Source: Rhodospirillales bacterium (GTDB lineage: Bacteria; Pseudomonadota; Alphaproteobacteria; Acetobacterales; Acetobacteraceae). From it: 50,203 bases of DNA. Shown in pieces: positions 1 through 7,777 of this stretch. The position numbers were made by a program, and so were the translations under genes. Each line of letters opens with the position of its first letter. Position 1 is the first letter of the stretch. The notes beneath the pieces are model-generated. The model ran no database searches, was not told where the DNA came from, and saw only the letters and a list, made by a program, of their open reading frames with translations. The DNA lies in the NCBI GenBank assembly GCA_947447625.1, contig CANFKS010000017.1, positions 1 through 50,203 on the forward strand, in the 5' to 3' direction.

Positions 1-949
1 CGGTGATGGTCTTGCTGGTCTCGCCGGCAGCAAAGCTGACCGTGCCCGTGGGGAGTACCGCGCCGGTGAAATCCGCCGCGGTCGCCGCGCTGGCGCCAGA
101 CCCCGTCACCGCCCAGGTCGCCGTGCTCGCCTGGGCTGTGAAGCCCGAGCGCGTCACCGTGAAAGTGAACGCCGTGCTGCCGGTGTTACCCTCGGCCTTG
201 CTCGCAGAGGCCGCCGCGATCGCCAGCGCGGCTTCGTCGTTCAGAATGGTCCCGCTTGCGGAGGCGGTGCTGATCACCGTCCCGGAGGATGCATTCGACA
301 GCGTTACCGTGAAGCCCTCGTCTGACTCGACAGTTCTGTCGCCGGCGACATTGACGGTGATGGTCTTGCTGGTCTCGCCGGCAGCAAAGCTGACCGTGCC
401 CGTGGGCAGTACCGCGCCGGTGAAATCCGACGCGGTCGCCGCGCTGGCGCCAGACCCCGTCACCCTCCAGGTCGCCGTGCTCGCCTGGGTCGTGGCGCCC
501 GAGCGCGTCACCGTGAAGGTGAACGCCGTGCTGCCGGTGTTACCCTCGGCCTTGCTCGCAGAGGTCGCCGCAATCGACAGCGCGGCATCGTCGTTCAGAA
601 TGGTCCCGCTCGCCGAGGCGGTGCTGATCACCGTCCCTTCCGAGGCATTCGACAGCGTCACCGCGAAGTCCTCATCGGACTCGACTGCGGTGTCGCCGGC
701 GACATTCACGGTGATGGTCTTGCTGGTCTCGCCGGCAGCAAAGCTGACCGTGCCCGTGGGGAGTACCGCGCCGGTGAAATCCATTGCAGTCGCCGCGCTG
801 GCGCCAGACACCGTCACCGCCCAGGTCGCCGTGCTCGCCTGTGCGGTGTTGCCGCCACGTGTCACTGTGAAAGTGAATGCCGCGCTGCCGCTCTGGCCTT
901 CAGCCTTGCGAGCCGACGTTGCGGCAATCGACAACGACGCAGTTGCCAT
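1..949 (-). CDS. Calx-beta repeat surface/secreted protein, 5' part (partial)
   Basis: An open frame runs from ATG at 949 leftwards past the window edge, 316 codons without a stop. It translates into near-identical units of 118 residues, each starting about LSIAATSARKAEG, with the Calx-beta signature D-x3-E-S-D-E-x-F-x-VTLSNAS near unit residues 81–97 and ending SGTILNDDAA. Such beta-sandwich repeats bind calcium in large adhesins and exported proteins. The protein is rich in Ala, Thr, Ser and Val, with no Cys seen. The chosen ATG overlaps the TGA of a short upstream frame (TGATG) and has no Shine-Dalgarno of its own, so translation probably depends on that leader, or the gene is frameshifted. 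The next in-frame stop upstream is TGA at 1048–1046. The domain call is firm. Function and total length cannot be seen. Confidence 0.8.
   Translation of the reverse strand, partial: MATASLSIAATSARKAEGQSGSAAFTFTVTRGGNTAQASTATWAVTVSGASAATAMDFTGAVLPTGTVSFAAGETSKTITVNVAGDTAVESDEDFAVTLSNASEGTVISTASASGTILNDDAALSIAATSASKAEGNTGSTAFTFTVTRSGATTQASTATWRVTGSGASAATASDFTGAVLPTGTVSFAAGETSKTITVNVAGDRTVESDEGFTVTLSNASSGTVISTASASGTILNDEAALAIAAASASKAEGNTGSTAFTFTVTRSGFTAQASTATWAVTGSGASAATAADFTGAVLPTGTVSFAAGETSKTIT
1..949 (-). repeat. Tandem 354-bp coding repeat (118-residue Calx-beta units)
   Basis: The same string recurs with an exact 354-bp period: the motif cggtgatggtcttgctggtc begins at 1, 355 and 709. Neighbouring units differ at few bases, mostly singletons such as gccgcg/gacgcg/attgca in the stretch encoding the ADFTG-like segment. 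This near-identity at nucleotide level implies recent duplication or ongoing homogenisation, and the repeat number is likely to vary between strains. The first unit after the start (about 709–949) is the most divergent. The array continues beyond the left edge. Confidence 0.9.
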
Positions 950-1053
950 CAGGATGCACTCGGGAGACTGGCGACAGCCTGGGCTTGCGCCAAGCTTGCG
1001 CTGCCCGCGCTTACAGCCGCAGAAACCGCAATCACAATGCTCGTCTCAAGCAT
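949..1053 (-). CDS. 34-residue signal-like leader frame upstream of the Calx-beta gene
   Basis: ATG at 1053–1051 is preceded by a good ribosome site (AAGGGGG at 1068–1062, about 8 bases away). It opens a 34-residue frame with a hydrophobic Ala/Val/Ser stretch (SIVIAVSAAVSAGSASLAQA) ending at TGA 951–949. That TGA overlaps the ATG of the Calx-beta frame. It looks like the natural N-terminus of the repeat protein displaced by a frameshift, or a leader peptide coupled by termination–reinitiation. The lack of basic residues before the hydrophobic run makes a classical Sec signal doubtful. A sequencing error is a third possibility. Confidence 0.45.
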   Translation of the reverse strand: MLETSIVIAVSAAVSAGSASLAQAQAVASLPSAS

Positions 1054-1665
1054 GATAGTGACCCCCTTAGCCGCCGCATTGATGCTTTGAGCATTCACGA
1101 TGGTGCACTTAACATGCCAAACATTGGACAAAAATCAACGACAAATAATGTTATAAATCTCTAAAAATTCTATTAAAATACTTTAAAAATACATTTAAGC
1201 GCCTGGAATTTATCTGGCGCTACAAACATGCGCGCGGATCCGATATCATTGAAGCCAGGCGCGGGGGGCTTCGACATTAACGGCCTCTGACCAAAATATC
1301 CGCGCTGCCACGGGAAGATATTTCCAATACTCTCCAATTCTTGGCTTCAAATTTTCTCTATGCTTTGCATCATTGATCGAATATATCGTGGGCGATGAAA
1401 AATATTATCAGGCTCTAATCCTTAATAATAAGCATCTAACACGTTTTATTTAAACGATTTATCTCCGTTGATATTGAGTCTATTTTATTCTACGCTACTG
1501 CAAAACCCGGTAAGCAGCAGCGCAGGACGACAACCGAATAGTCCGGGGGGCAGAGCACTTCGGACACGGCGCGGTGCCGTCGATGAATGGGCTGACATTT
1601 GCTGTCACAGTTGGTTTCATCATAGGTTCATCGTATTCGATCGATATTTCTGCAAAGATCAAACA
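1054..1665. other. AT-rich intergenic region between divergent genes
   Basis: No convincing gene lies between the Calx-beta leader and the ars operon. Composition falls sharply: bases 1141–1200 contain 9 G/C out of 60, in a window that is otherwise clearly GC-rich, and much of 1330–1500 is also AT-rich. It should carry the promoters of both divergent units. A 12-base string TATCAGGCTCTA at 1406–1417 matches the end of the dispersed repeat found elsewhere, but the rest of that element is not recognisable here. An in-frame extension of arsR upstream to 1468 has no protein-like character. Confidence 0.6.
1611..1644 (+). promoter_or_regulatory. Candidate ars promoter with overlapping ArsR operator
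   Basis: TTGGTT (1611–1616) and TATTCG (1634–1639) are separated by 17 bases and resemble a sigma-70 promoter 27 bases upstream of the arsR-arsC start. The -10 box is overlapped by the palindrome TCGATCGA (1637–1644), a sensible place for an ArsR repressor site. This is pattern matching only. Confidence 0.3.
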
Positions 1666-2508
1666 ATGGAAACCAGCCAGGCCGCAACCATGCTCGCAGC
1701 GTTGGCACAGGAGACACGGCTTGAGCTGTTGCGTTTGCTGTTCGTCAACGGGGCAACCGGACTGCCGGCCGGCGAGATCGCCAGCCAGCTCGGCGTGCCG
1801 CCTTCCACCCTGTCGTTCCATCTCACGGCGATGGAGCGCGAAGGCCTGCTGGTGGCGACCCGTCACGGGCGACGGATTGTCTACGCGGTACGGCTGATCG
1901 GCATGCGCGATCTGCTGGGGTTCCTGACTGAAACATGCTGTGCCGGCCAGCCGGGTCTGTGCGGTGATATTGCCCGTTTTCTGCCGCTGATCAGCGAGGA
2001 GCCATCGATGACCCCATCCTTCAACGTCCTGTTCCTGTGCACCGCCAATTCCGCGCGCTCGATCATGGCAGAGGCCATTCTCAACAGCATTGGCGCCGGG
2101 CGGTTTCGCGCCTGGTCTGCCGGATCGGCACCGGCAGCCGCGCCACGGCCGAAGGTGATGGAGCAGCTCGCAGCACTCGGGCATGACACGTCCGCTTTGC
2201 ACAGCAAATCATGGGAGGCGTTCACGCATGCGGAGGCGCCGCGAATGGATTTCGTCATTGCCCTGTGCGACATGCTGGACGGCCAGACCTGCCCCGATTT
2301 CGGCGACCGGGCCGTCACCGGCGCATGGCCGCTGCCGGACCCGATGAAGTTCAGCGGGAGCGCCGTTGAGCAAGCCGTGCTGCTCAACGAGCTCTATGCT
2401 GCGCTCGATCGACGCATTCGGATGTTTATCAGCTTGCCCTTTGCCTCGTTGGATCGGATCGCGGTGGGCCGACGGCTCGATGACATCGGCGGTCGGGTGA
2501 CAGCATGA
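1666..2508 (+). CDS. ArsR–ArsC fusion: arsenic-responsive regulator plus arsenate reductase
   Basis: 280 residues from ATG 1666. Residues about 5–88 form an ArsR/SmtB winged helix ([16 protein letters not shown]; recognition helix region [13 protein letters not shown]). It is followed by Cys91, Cys92 and Cys99, a C-terminal cysteine cluster resembling the trivalent-arsenic site of ArsR types that sense at the C-terminus. Residues 115–280 are a low-molecular-weight-phosphatase-fold arsenate reductase: nucleophile loop LCTANSARS (Cys125, Arg131), Cys201 and Cys209 as the likely resolving pair, and a DP motif at 225–226. One chain would thus sense arsenite and reduce arsenate. No good ribosome site precedes 1666, whereas the ArsC half has its own strong site, so separate ArsC may also be made. 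It is the first gene of the operon and overlaps the next by 4 bases. Confidence 0.9.
   Translation: METSQAATMLAALAQETRLELLRLLFVNGATGLPAGEIASQLGVPPSTLSFHLTAMEREGLLVATRHGRRIVYAVRLIGMRDLLGFLTETCCAGQPGLCGDIARFLPLISEEPSMTPSFNVLFLCTANSARSIMAEAILNSIGAGRFRAWSAGSAPAAAPRPKVMEQLAALGHDTSALHSKSWEAFTHAEAPRMDFVIALCDMLDGQTCPDFGDRAVTGAWPLPDPMKFSGSAVEQAVLLNELYAALDRRIRMFISLPFASLDRIAVGRRLDDIGGRVTA
1997..2010 (+). promoter_or_regulatory. Internal ribosome binding site and ATG for free-standing ArsC
   Basis: AGGAG at 1997–2001 lies 6 bases before ATG 2008–2010, in frame with the fusion and exactly at the start of the ArsC domain ([11 protein letters not shown]). Initiation here would give a 166-residue ArsC of normal family length alongside the fusion. 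Confidence 0.55.
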
Positions 2509-3569
2509 CCCTGCGTGTCGGCATCAGCGGCATGGGCCGCATCGGGCGCCTGGCTCTGCGCGCAGCCCTTGGCGCTGCGGAGCGCCAGCCCGAAGATCCG
2601 CGCCGGAATAACCGGCTGGACGTTGTCCATCTCAATGAGATCAAGGGCGGCGCTGCAACCTGCGCCCACCTCCTCGAATTCGATAGCGTGCAGGGTCGCT
2701 GGCGCGGTCCGGCCTTTGCTGCCGAGAGCGAGAGCGAGGGGGAGGGCGCGATCCATATCGGCGGCCGGCGGCTCGGCTTCTCCGCCCACGCAACCCCTGG
2801 CGCCGTTCCATGGGGCGATTATGGCGTCGATGTGGTGCTCGACTGCACCGGAAAATTCCTCACCCCCGACATGTTGCAAGGCCATCTCGACCGGGGCGCA
2901 AAGCGGGTGATCGTGGCGGCGCCGGTGAAGTTCGACAGCGTGCTCAACGTCGTCGTCGGGGTGAATCACACCCTGTACGACCCGGCGCGCCATCCCATCG
3001 TCACCGCCGCTTCCTGCACCACCAATTGCCTCGCTCCAGTGGTCAAGGTGGTGCACGAGGCGATCGGCATCCGGCATGGCCAGATCACGACGATCCATGA
3101 TCCAACCAACACCAATATGGTTACCGATGCACCGCACCGCGATCTGCGCCGCGCCCGCAGCGCTATGCTCTCCTTGCAGCCGACCACGACAGGCAGCGCC
3201 ACTGCGATCGCGCTGATCTATCCCGAGTTGAAAGGCAAGCTCGACGGACATGCCGTGCGCGCGCCGGTCCTTAACGCCAGCCTCACCGACTGCGTCTTCG
3301 AATTGAAGCGCGAAACCACAGCCGAGGCGGTCAACGCCCTGTTCCGCGCTGCATCGGAGGGGCCGCTCGCCGGTATTCTCGGATACGAAACACGCCCTCT
3401 GGTGTCGGCCGACTATGCGCGAGACACCCGCAGCAGCATCGTCGATGCACCCTCGACCCTGGTCACCGACGGCACTCTGCTGAAGGTCTATGCGTGGTAC
3501 GACAACGAGATGGGCTATGCCTGCCGCATGATCGATCTGGCCTGCCATATGGCGGCGGTGGGGGTCTGA
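2505..3569 (+). CDS. gap: Arsenic-operon glyceraldehyde-3-phosphate dehydrogenase
   Basis: 354 residues. Rossmann motif [10 protein letters not shown] is at 6–15, the catalytic Cys171 sits in ASCTTNC, and the partner His198 in TTIHDPTN. The C-terminal half is canonical ([15 protein letters not shown] near the end). In ars operons this paralogue is paired with ArsJ: it uses arsenate in place of phosphate to make the unstable 1-arseno-3-phosphoglycerate, which ArsJ exports. The assignment to that role rather than glycolysis rests on its position between arsR-arsC and arsJ, with a 4-base overlap upstream and one base before arsJ. A linker around residues 70–82, rich in Glu and Ser, is slightly longer than usual. 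Confidence 0.92.
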   Translation: MTLRVGISGMGRIGRLALRAALGAAERQPEDPRRNNRLDVVHLNEIKGGAATCAHLLEFDSVQGRWRGPAFAAESESEGEGAIHIGGRRLGFSAHATPGAVPWGDYGVDVVLDCTGKFLTPDMLQGHLDRGAKRVIVAAPVKFDSVLNVVVGVNHTLYDPARHPIVTAASCTTNCLAPVVKVVHEAIGIRHGQITTIHDPTNTNMVTDAPHRDLRRARSAMLSLQPTTTGSATAIALIYPELKGKLDGHAVRAPVLNASLTDCVFELKRETTAEAVNALFRAASEGPLAGILGYETRPLVSADYARDTRSSIVDAPSTLVTDGTLLKVYAWYDNEMGYACRMIDLACHMAAVGV

Positions 3570-3570
3570 G

Positions 3571-4812
3571 ATGAGCAGCCCCAACCAGGCAGCGCGCAAC
3601 TACAGCATTGTCACGACAGCCTATTTTCTATTCACCTTGACCGACGGCGCCATTCGCATGCTGGTGCTGCTCCACTTCTACCGGCTTGGCTACACGCCCT
3701 TCACTCTGGCCAGCCTGTTCTTGCTTTATGAAACCGCCGGGATTTTCACCAACGCCATCGGGGGTTGGCTTGCGGTGCGTTTCGGGATTCCGCGCATGCT
3801 GGCCTGTGGCCTCGGGTTGCAGACAGCGGGGCTGCTGATGCTTTCCGCGCTCGATCCGAACTGGAGCGCGGCCGCCTCAGTGGTGTGGGTCGTCGCAGCG
3901 CAGGGGCTCGCCGGCATTGCCAAGGACCTCACGAAAACCGCATCTAAAAGTGCGATCAAAGCGACTGCGCAGGAAGGCAACGCCCAGCTGTTCCGGTGGG
4001 TTGCCTGGTTCACCGGATCAAAGAACGCAACGAAGGGCGTAGGCTTCTTCGCTGGTGGTGCGCTGTTGCAAGGGGTCGGATTCGCGCCGGCGTTGTGGCT
4101 GATGGCGGGGATGCTGGCACTGGTGTTCCTCATGGTCTGGACCGCCCTGCCCCGTGCGCTCGGCAAGGCGAAGGCGTCGCGGTCGATGCGCGAGTTGTTC
4201 GCTAAGTCACCGGCCGTGAACCTCATGGCCGCGGCCCGTATCTTCCTCTTCGGCGCCCGCGATGTTTGGTTCGTGGTCGGCCTGCCCGTGTTCCTCTACG
4301 CCAATGGCTGGACGTTCATGCAGGTTGCGGGCTTTCTGGCCGTCTGGACCATTGGCTATGGCGCTGTGCAGGCCGCGGCGCCGGCGTTGGTCAGCCGCAG
4401 TCTGGACGGATTGAGCAGCGAAGTGCCGGCGGCGCGGCTGTGGGGCGCGGCGCTGGCCATGATCCCGCTCGCCCTGGCGCTGGTCATCGGTGGCCTCGAC
4501 CTGCCCCGGCCAGACCTGATCCTGGTTGTGGGCCTGTGCCTGTTCGGGGCCGTCTTTGCGGTCATCTCCTCGCTGCATTCCTATCTGATCATGGCCTATG
4601 CCGGATCGGAGAAGGCAGCGGAGGATGTTGGTTTTTACTATGCTGCCAACGCGGCCGGGCGCTTGCTCGGCATTGTGCTGTCGGGCCTGCTCGCCTCGGC
4701 CGGCGGGATCGTTGCCTGCCTTTGGGGATCGGCGGCGATGCTGGCACTGTGCTGGGGCTTCACCTCCCTCCTCCCCGCCAAACCCTCAGACAGACCGGAG
4801 CGTGCTGCGTGA
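3571..4812 (+). CDS. arsJ: ArsJ, 1-arseno-3-phosphoglycerate efflux permease (MFS)
   Basis: 413 residues with about ten to twelve hydrophobic membrane segments and an MFS-like layout. The N-terminus (NYSIVTTAYFLFTLTDGAIR) and the GLAGIAKDLTKTASKSAIK segment near residues 110–128 match the ArsJ family. It should sit in the inner membrane and expel the arsenylated glycolytic intermediate made by the adjacent dehydrogenase, giving arsenate resistance without reduction. The start ATG lies one base after the stop of gap, and the end overlaps the next gene (GTGA), so the genes are co-translated. Confidence 0.92.
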   Translation: MSSPNQAARNYSIVTTAYFLFTLTDGAIRMLVLLHFYRLGYTPFTLASLFLLYETAGIFTNAIGGWLAVRFGIPRMLACGLGLQTAGLLMLSALDPNWSAAASVVWVVAAQGLAGIAKDLTKTASKSAIKATAQEGNAQLFRWVAWFTGSKNATKGVGFFAGGALLQGVGFAPALWLMAGMLALVFLMVWTALPRALGKAKASRSMRELFAKSPAVNLMAAARIFLFGARDVWFVVGLPVFLYANGWTFMQVAGFLAVWTIGYGAVQAAAPALVSRSLDGLSSEVPAARLWGAALAMIPLALALVIGGLDLPRPDLILVVGLCLFGAVFAVISSLHSYLIMAYAGSEKAAEDVGFYYAANAAGRLLGIVLSGLLASAGGIVACLWGSAAMLALCWGFTSLLPAKPSDRPERAA

Positions 4813-5837
4813 ACATCTTCGAACGTTTTCTGACCCTTTGGGTCGCGCTGTGCATGGCCGGCGGAATTGCTCTCGGCGCCTTCCTGCCCGCACCCTTCCA
4901 AACCCTGGGCAGGGCGACGGTCGCGCAGATCAACATTCCCATCGCCGTCCTGGTCTGGCTGATGATCGTGCCGATGCTGATGCGCATCGACCCGGCCGCG
5001 CTGCGTCAGGTTGGCCGCCACTGGCGTGGGATCGCGGTGACGCTGGGGATCAACTGGCTGGTGAAGCCGTTTTCGATGGCACTCCTGGCCTGGGTCTTCA
5101 TCGGTTGGCTCTTCCGCCCTCTGCTGCCCGCAGTGCAGATCGAGAGCTACATCGCGGGCCTTATCCTGCTGGCTGCCGCGCCATGCACGGCCATGGTGTT
5201 CGTCTGGTCGAACTTGGTGGATGGCGATGCCGAGTTTACCTTGTCGCAGGTGGCGCTGAACGATGCCATCATGCTGGTGGCCTTTGCCCCCCTGGTCGGT
5301 CTGCTGCTTGGAATATCCGCCATTGCTGTGCCGTGGGACACGCTGGCCTTGTCCGTGGTGCTGTTCATCCTGGTGCCATTGGTGATCGCGCAGGCCTGGC
5401 GCAGCCAGATCCTCAGGTCATCAGGTCCGGCCGCACTTGACCGGATGCGGGCACGGCTCGGCCCGGTTTCGATCGGTGCGCTGCTTGCCACCCTGGTGCT
5501 GCTCTTCGCGCTGCAGGGCCGGCAGATCATAGCCCAGCCGATGGTGATCGTGCTCCTGGCGGTGCCGATCCTGATCCAGGTCTATTGCAACGCGGGCCTT
5601 GCCTTGCTGCTCAACCGGCGCTGCGGCGAGAGTTTTGCCGTGGCGGCCCCATCCGCCCTGATCGGCGCCAGCAACTTCTTCGAACTTGCCGTGGCGACGG
5701 CTATAGCCTTGTTCGGGTTTGAGAGTGGCGCCGCCCTGGCCACGGTGGTTGGTGTGTTGGTCGAGGTGCCTGTGATGCTGTCGGTCGTCGCGATCGCTCG
5801 CGGACTGCGAGCCGGATGGCCGACGCGGAGGCCATAG
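4809..5837 (+). CDS. acr3: Arsenite efflux transporter, ACR3 family
   Basis: 342 residues starting from GTG 4809, which overlaps the TGA of arsJ. It has ten hydrophobic segments. Family hallmarks are the membrane Cys126 in LAAAPCTAMVFVWS, the NDAIMLVAFAP motif, and SALIGASNFFELAVATAIALFG in the last third. It exports As(OH)3, the product of the ArsC half of the first gene, by proton-coupled antiport at the inner membrane. It completes the operon: arsenate is handled both by reduction plus Acr3 and by the Gap/ArsJ route. Length is normal for ACR3. Confidence 0.95.
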   Translation: MNIFERFLTLWVALCMAGGIALGAFLPAPFQTLGRATVAQINIPIAVLVWLMIVPMLMRIDPAALRQVGRHWRGIAVTLGINWLVKPFSMALLAWVFIGWLFRPLLPAVQIESYIAGLILLAAAPCTAMVFVWSNLVDGDAEFTLSQVALNDAIMLVAFAPLVGLLLGISAIAVPWDTLALSVVLFILVPLVIAQAWRSQILRSSGPAALDRMRARLGPVSIGALLATLVLLFALQGRQIIAQPMVIVLLAVPILIQVYCNAGLALLLNRRCGESFAVAAPSALIGASNFFELAVATAIALFGFESGAALATVVGVLVEVPVMLSVVAIARGLRAGWPTRRP

Positions 5838-5963
5838 CGCTCGAAGATGGTGCGGAGCGAACTTCGCGCACCGCCTCAGCCGATTTTTCCCAACACATTC
5901 TCTCCCGGGCCAGCACCCGCGCTCAGCCCATCCTGGAAGGCGAACCTGCTGCGCCGGGCCCTG

Positions 5964-6014
5964 ATACCGAAACCCTGTGATCGCTGCTCTTCCGCGATCA
6001 CAGGGTTTCGGTAT
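5964..6014. repeat. Perfect 21-bp inverted repeat with 9-base loop
   Basis: Arms 5964–5984 and 5994–6014 are exact reverse complements (outer end ATACCGAAACCCTG), separated by tgctcttcc. It lies between the convergent ars and Anbu operons. There is no T-tract on either side, so a simple intrinsic terminator is not shown. It may be a factor-assisted bidirectional terminator, a REP-type element or a protein site. Confidence 0.8.
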
Positions 6015-6045
6015 GCGCGCCGGGTTGGTGGGCGGCGGCGCGCGG

Positions 6046-6089
6046 AAAAAAAGACTCATACCAAGGGTCGCGCTTTGCGAGCCTTGGTA
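6046..6089 (-). terminator. Intrinsic terminator of the Anbu cluster
   Basis: Read on the minus strand, 17 bases after the Anbu stop, a hairpin with arms TACCAAGGCTCGC and GCGACCCTTGGTA (6089–6059, one mismatch) is followed after 6 bases by seven T (6052–6046). The T-tract offset is a little long, but the structure and its place after the last gene are convincing. Confidence 0.7.
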
Positions 6090-6106
6090 GGAGCACGAAG
6101 TCGGGG

Positions 6107-6835
6107 TTAGATTTCGAATTCTTCCATGCGTTCAACGGCAGAGCGAAGGGCATCGGACCATGATTTGGAGAGGCGGCGGAAGTATTCGTTGTCTTTGTCG
6201 AGGCGGTGGAACTGGGTGGCTTCGAGGGTGTTGCGTTCGTAGACCAGCAGGTCGATCGGCATTCCGACGGAGAGATTGGAGCGCATGGTGGAGTCGAAGG
6301 AGAGGAGGATGAGTTTGGCGGCTTCGCCAAGGCTCAATTCGGCGTGGGTCACGCGGTCGAGGATGGGTTTGCCGTATTTGTGTTCGCCGATTTGTAGATA
6401 GGGGGTGTCAATCGTTGATTCGATGAAGTTGCCTTCGGCATAGATCTGGAAGAGGCGTGGCGGTTCGTTGCCGATCTGCCCGCCCAGAATAAACGAGGCA
6501 GCGAATCCCGCGCTCGCTTCGAGGGAGGGGCCGTCGACCGCGCGGATTTCGCGGACCGCGGCGCCGACGAGGCGGGCGGCGCGGTACATCGAGGCGACGT
6601 TCATCAGGTTGGGGGTGCCGGGGTCGTCTTCTTCGATGGCTTCGTCGAGCAGGCTGACGACGGATTGGGTGACGGCGAGGTTGCCGGCGGTGAGCAGGAC
6701 GAGCACGCGCTCGCCTGGGCGGTTCCAGTGATGGAGTTTGCGGAACTGGGAGATGTTGTCGAGGCCAGCGTTGGTCCTCGTGTCGGCGGCGAACACCATC
6801 CCGCTTTCGAGATTGAGCGCCACGGCGTAGGTCAT
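6107..6835 (-). CDS. Anbu proteasome-type peptidase
   Basis: 242 residues, the usual length of the bacterial Anbu family (ancestral beta subunit, HslV/20S relatives). The start MTYAVALNLESGMVFAADTRTN at 6835 is decided by chemistry: removal of Met exposes Thr as the N-terminal nucleophile, with FAADTRTNAG and the later Lys in QFRKLHHW as expected active-site neighbours. GAGGAG lies upstream. A longer frame to 7186 exists but overlaps the preceding gene and would bury the Thr. Anbu forms cytoplasmic helical or ring assemblies; its substrate is not settled. It is the last of four genes that recur together (ATP-grasp, alpha-E, transglutaminase-like, Anbu), with a terminator just after it. Confidence 0.92.
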   Translation of the reverse strand: MTYAVALNLESGMVFAADTRTNAGLDNISQFRKLHHWNRPGERVLVLLTAGNLAVTQSVVSLLDEAIEEDDPGTPNLMNVASMYRAARLVGAAVREIRAVDGPSLEASAGFAASFILGGQIGNEPPRLFQIYAEGNFIESTIDTPYLQIGEHKYGKPILDRVTHAELSLGEAAKLILLSFDSTMRSNLSVGMPIDLLVYERNTLEATQFHRLDKDNEYFRRLSKSWSDALRSAVERMEEFEI

Positions 6836-6965
6836 CGTCTTGCAGTCTCCTCGTAGAGCGTGATGATCGGAGGTGGCACTACCGGCGGTCGGACGCAAGC
6901 GATCGCCCAAAGAGCGAGACGATAGAGGCCACGTCTGCCAGTCGCTTTCATCGTCTGGCCCGGTG

Positions 6966-7772
6966 TTATTGCTGCGCGCTCTGCGCGTGCACCCGCACTT
7001 CGACCTCGAGGCGTTCCTGCCCGCCGCCGCGGCGGGAGCCGCGGATCGGGGCCGCGTAGGAGGCGTCGAGGGCGGCTGCGAGGCGGACGTAGCGCTCGGT
7101 CGGACAGACGGTGTTCGCGACGTCGAAGCCAACCCAGCCAAGACCGTCGATCCAGGCTTCGGCCCAGGCGTGATGGGCATCTTCATCGGCGACGTCGGTC
7201 AGCAGATATCCGGTGACGTAGCGGGCGGGGATCGCGGCTGCGCGGCAGGCGGAGATGAAGATGTGGGCATGATCCTGGCAGACGCCGTGCCCGGCGGCGA
7301 GGGCTTCCTCGGCCTTGGTGAGGGAGTCGGTGACGCCGGTTTCGTACTCGACCTTGCTTCGGATGCGGGCCATCAGGTCGTGCAGCCAGGCGAGGGTTCC
7401 TGTACCGCAAATGGGACGGGCAAGGGCGACAATGCCGGGGCCGGGCTGGGTGAGGTCGGTGCGGCGGAGAAACACCCGAAGGGGCACGTGATCGGTCAGG
7501 CCTTTGACGACTCCGGCGCGGTCTGAGATTTCGACGGTGCCGCGGGCGATGATGTCGACGTCCTGGTGCGGGCCTTCGACGGTCATGAGGTGGACGATAT
7601 TGCCGAAACCGTCAGTGGTAGGGGTGATGGAGCCTTCGGGGACGCAGGTGAGCGACCAGTCCAGCACTTTCTGTCCCTCGAAGGCACTGGGCGTCAGGCG
7701 GAGGCTTTGCACGGAGTAGTTGGCGATTTCGCTGTAGCGATAGCGCGTGATGTGTTCGATCGCGATGCGCAT
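6966..7772 (-). CDS. Transglutaminase-like cysteine peptidase of the Anbu cluster
   Basis: 268 residues. An N-terminal beta domain (MRIAIEHITRYRYSEIANYS, residues 1–100) typical of bacterial transglutaminase-like proteins precedes the catalytic core, with Cys165 in GHGVCQDHAHIF, His200/201 in DAHHAWAEAW and Asp217 in GFDVAN. The triad implies a papain-like amidase or cross-linking activity; the natural substrate is unknown. It lies 5 bases after the alpha-E gene and 130 bases before Anbu. The family is repeatedly found with alpha-E and circularly permuted ATP-grasp proteins, which suggests a peptide or amide ligation and hydrolysis pathway. Confidence 0.92.
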   Translation of the reverse strand: MRIAIEHITRYRYSEIANYSVQSLRLTPSAFEGQKVLDWSLTCVPEGSITPTTDGFGNIVHLMTVEGPHQDVDIIARGTVEISDRAGVVKGLTDHVPLRVFLRRTDLTQPGPGIVALARPICGTGTLAWLHDLMARIRSKVEYETGVTDSLTKAEEALAAGHGVCQDHAHIFISACRAAAIPARYVTGYLLTDVADEDAHHAWAEAWIDGLGWVGFDVANTVCPTERYVRLAAALDASYAAPIRGSRRGGGQERLEVEVRVHAQSAQQ

Positions 7773-7777
7773 GGGGG

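Noticed and set aside
1-949. Periodic repeats considered as a CRISPR array
   Set aside because: The 354-bp units are coding and almost identical throughout, without short direct repeats and unique spacers.
3-1055. Long plus-strand frame of 350 codons over the left end
   Set aside because: It is the antisense of the Calx-beta repeats; the minus strand gives domain-like sequence, the plus strand gives repetitive Val/Ala text without family features.
1406-1417. TATCAGGCTCTA resembling the end of the dispersed repeat
   Set aside because: Only 12 bases match and no hairpin remains; chance or a remnant cannot be told apart.
1468-1665. Upstream extension of the ArsR–ArsC frame
   Set aside because: The added 66 residues (ending HRFIVFDRYFCKDQT) lack any relation to ArsR, which normally starts near [15 protein letters not shown].
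2394-3599. 401-codon minus-strand frame opposite gap
   Set aside because: Shadow of the GAPDH gene; no domain, and the plus strand has the full catalytic motifs.
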